Positions 63,203-64,000 of a stretch of DNA of 64,000 nt are shown one piece after another. This DNA is from Butyricicoccus pullicaecorum (GTDB taxonomy: Bacteria; Bacillota; Clostridia; Oscillospirales; Butyricicoccaceae), in NCBI GenBank assembly GCA_018366195.1, contig JAGZIN010000007.1, positions 31,562-95,561 of the forward strand. The letters are read 5' to 3'. Position 1 is the first letter of the stretch; every line of letters starts with the position of its first letter. Position numbers and translations under genes: made by a program. The notes beneath the pieces were generated by a model. The model ran no database searches and had not been told where the DNA came from. It was given only the letters and a program-made list of their open reading frames with translations.

Positions 63203-63652
63203 CTACGGATGATCTCTTGATTCTTTTTGTCCCTGCTTTTCAATAATCTCCCTCATTTCTTGTAATGTTCGTATACGAGCTGCTTGGATTGTACTGCGTG
63301 CAGTATGAAATCGTATTCCGATTTTCTGATCTGTCCATCCCAAAAAGTAGGATAGCAGAATAATCTGCCGCTTTCGAGGCGAAAGCATTCGCAAGGCATC
63401 GACTAACAAATCATTTTCAATCATGACCGTTCGATCCATCGCATAAAATGCCTGACATTCGATGCACATAATATAATCGAAGCAGGATGGTTCTATATGC
63501 AGACTGGGTGGCATATCCGAAAACAGAATCTCCTGTTTTTTCTGTCGCTCTTTTTTGCGATACCAATCTCTGGCTTGATTTTTCATTACTGTTTTGCAAA
63601 AGCTATCGAATTTTCCCTCGTTCCGATTAATGTATGCTTTGGAATATCGCAC
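63203..63652 (-). CDS. Sigma-70-like factor of the mobile element (Tn916 Orf7 type)
   Basis: A 149-residue protein beginning MRYSKAYINRNEGKFDSFCKTV and ending in a sigma region 4 helix-turn-helix (LSPRKRQIILLSYFLGWTDQKIG...RSTIQ). It starts with GTG at 63652, with GGAGGGGGG 7 bases upstream; the in-frame ATG farther up overlaps that site. In Tn916-type elements the homologous protein takes part in control of excision and transfer genes. Confidence 0.8.
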   Translation of the reverse strand: MRYSKAYINRNEGKFDSFCKTVMKNQARDWYRKKERQKKQEILFSDMPPSLHIEPSCFDYIMCIECQAFYAMDRTVMIENDLLVDALRMLSPRKRQIILLSYFLGWTDQKIGIRFHTARSTIQAARIRTLQEMREIIEKQGQKESRDHP

Positions 63653-63784
63653 AAATTCACCCCCCTCCATCACGGTTTCGTCGTCGGAGATGGGCTATCT
63701 TTTGTTTGGATATTAACTAATACGTTTTCTTAAAACCGCATTGCCAATTTTCACAAAAATTTTTTGAAATATTTTAACTCATAA

Positions 63785-63814
63785 CAAAAAAACAGGACGG
63801 TTTGTTAACCGCCC
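63785..63814 (-). terminator. Terminator upstream of the sigma-like gene
   Basis: Reverse strand GGGCGGTT / AACCGTCC stem (one G-U), 4-base loop, then a T7 run. It ends a transcript coming from beyond the right edge. The stretch 63653-64000 has no other gene I can fully support. Confidence 0.7.
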
Positions 63815-63901
63815 AATCTTCTAAAACTGTATTATTTTGGGATAGAGAAAATTCTTAATACTAAGATTAAAGCAGTTTCTGTGCGATTTTTATTAAATAG
63901 G

Positions 63902-64000
63902 TTAGGTCAGTTTACAAGGAACTACACGCAGACCGTGAAACGGGCTGCTGACAACAAACGGCGCTATGCTCCCGGCTGGGTGCATAGCACCTGTTTGTTG
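63902..64000 (-). CDS. Possible 3' end of an element gene running off the window
   Basis: On the reverse strand an open frame enters from the right edge and stops at 63902 (…GSIAPFVVSSPFHGLRVVP…), about 90 bases before the terminator. The same bases hold a long inverted repeat (CAACAAAC with GCTATGC arms, about 63951-64000), so the coding reading is uncertain. Confidence 0.25.
   Translation of the reverse strand, partial: QQTGAMHPAGSIAPFVVSSPFHGLRVVPCKLT

Overview
The window is chromosomal DNA from an anaerobic, endospore-forming Gram-positive bacterium of the class Clostridia. The spoIIA operon (spoIIAA-spoIIAB-sigF) and spo0A show sporulation. The WalRK-WalHIJ system, RbgA, YmdB, the T-box leader and the DnaD/DnaI-type helicase-loading pair are Firmicutes hallmarks. 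A flavodiiron protein and a rubredoxin-containing acyl-CoA dehydrogenase point to strict anaerobiosis with oxygen defence. An S-layer-anchored alpha-L-fucosidase and a complete glycogen pathway suggest a gut commensal that uses host glycans. A butyrate-producing member of the Oscillospirales (Butyricicoccus/Agathobaculum-like) is my best guess, but this is not proven by the sequence.

Layout. 1-3.5 kb (minus): rbgA (cut by the window edge), lepB and pcrA. 3.8-8.9 kb (plus): one very large secreted GH95 fucosidase with S-layer homology domains. 9.0-15.9 kb (minus): the spoIIA operon, folC, valS behind a T-box leader, tRNA-Cys, and spo0A with several Spo0A-box-like sites. 16.3-19.6 kb (plus): a cobalamin riboswitch followed by the cobalt ECF importer cbiMNQO. 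19.7-22.8 kb (minus): flavodiiron protein plus a three-domain acyl-CoA dehydrogenase/EtfA/rubredoxin fusion. 23.3-24.0 kb: cutC. 24.3-40.4 kb (minus): a long co-directional block, read as glgB-glgC-glgD-glgA, a GH13 amylase, a Nudix hydrolase, then walR-walK-walH-walI-murA-walJ-rlmH. 40.6-44.3 kb (minus): cinA, thiI and a cysteine desulfurase. 44.6-46.9 kb (plus): purA and a CDF-type transporter. 46.9-50.0 kb (minus): ymdB, prs and a GlmU-like protein whose N-terminal uridylyltransferase half looks degenerate. 50.3-53.7 kb (plus): dnaD-like and dnaI-like genes, a small orphan transcript candidate, and an SbcD-like protein with altered metal-site motifs. 53.9-59.3 kb (plus): a GNAT acetyltransferase, a heterodimeric ABC exporter and a membrane-anchored serine hydrolase behind a promoter with classic MerR-type geometry. 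59.4-60.5 kb (minus): an AT-rich membrane-bound XRE regulator.

From about 60.7 kb to the right edge the sequence is the end of an integrated element: a large serine recombinase, a 65-residue protein, an HTH protein and a sigma-70-like factor of the Tn916/Tn1549 accessory type, with several strong palindromes. The recombinase abuts what looks like the last codons of an interrupted host gene.

The most interesting items are the acyl-CoA dehydrogenase/EtfA/rubredoxin fusion next to a flavodiiron protein (a possible self-contained electron path to O2 or NO), the half-dead GlmU, the MerR-type promoter without a visible merR gene, and the physical linkage of glycogen synthesis genes to the WalRK envelope-stress operon.
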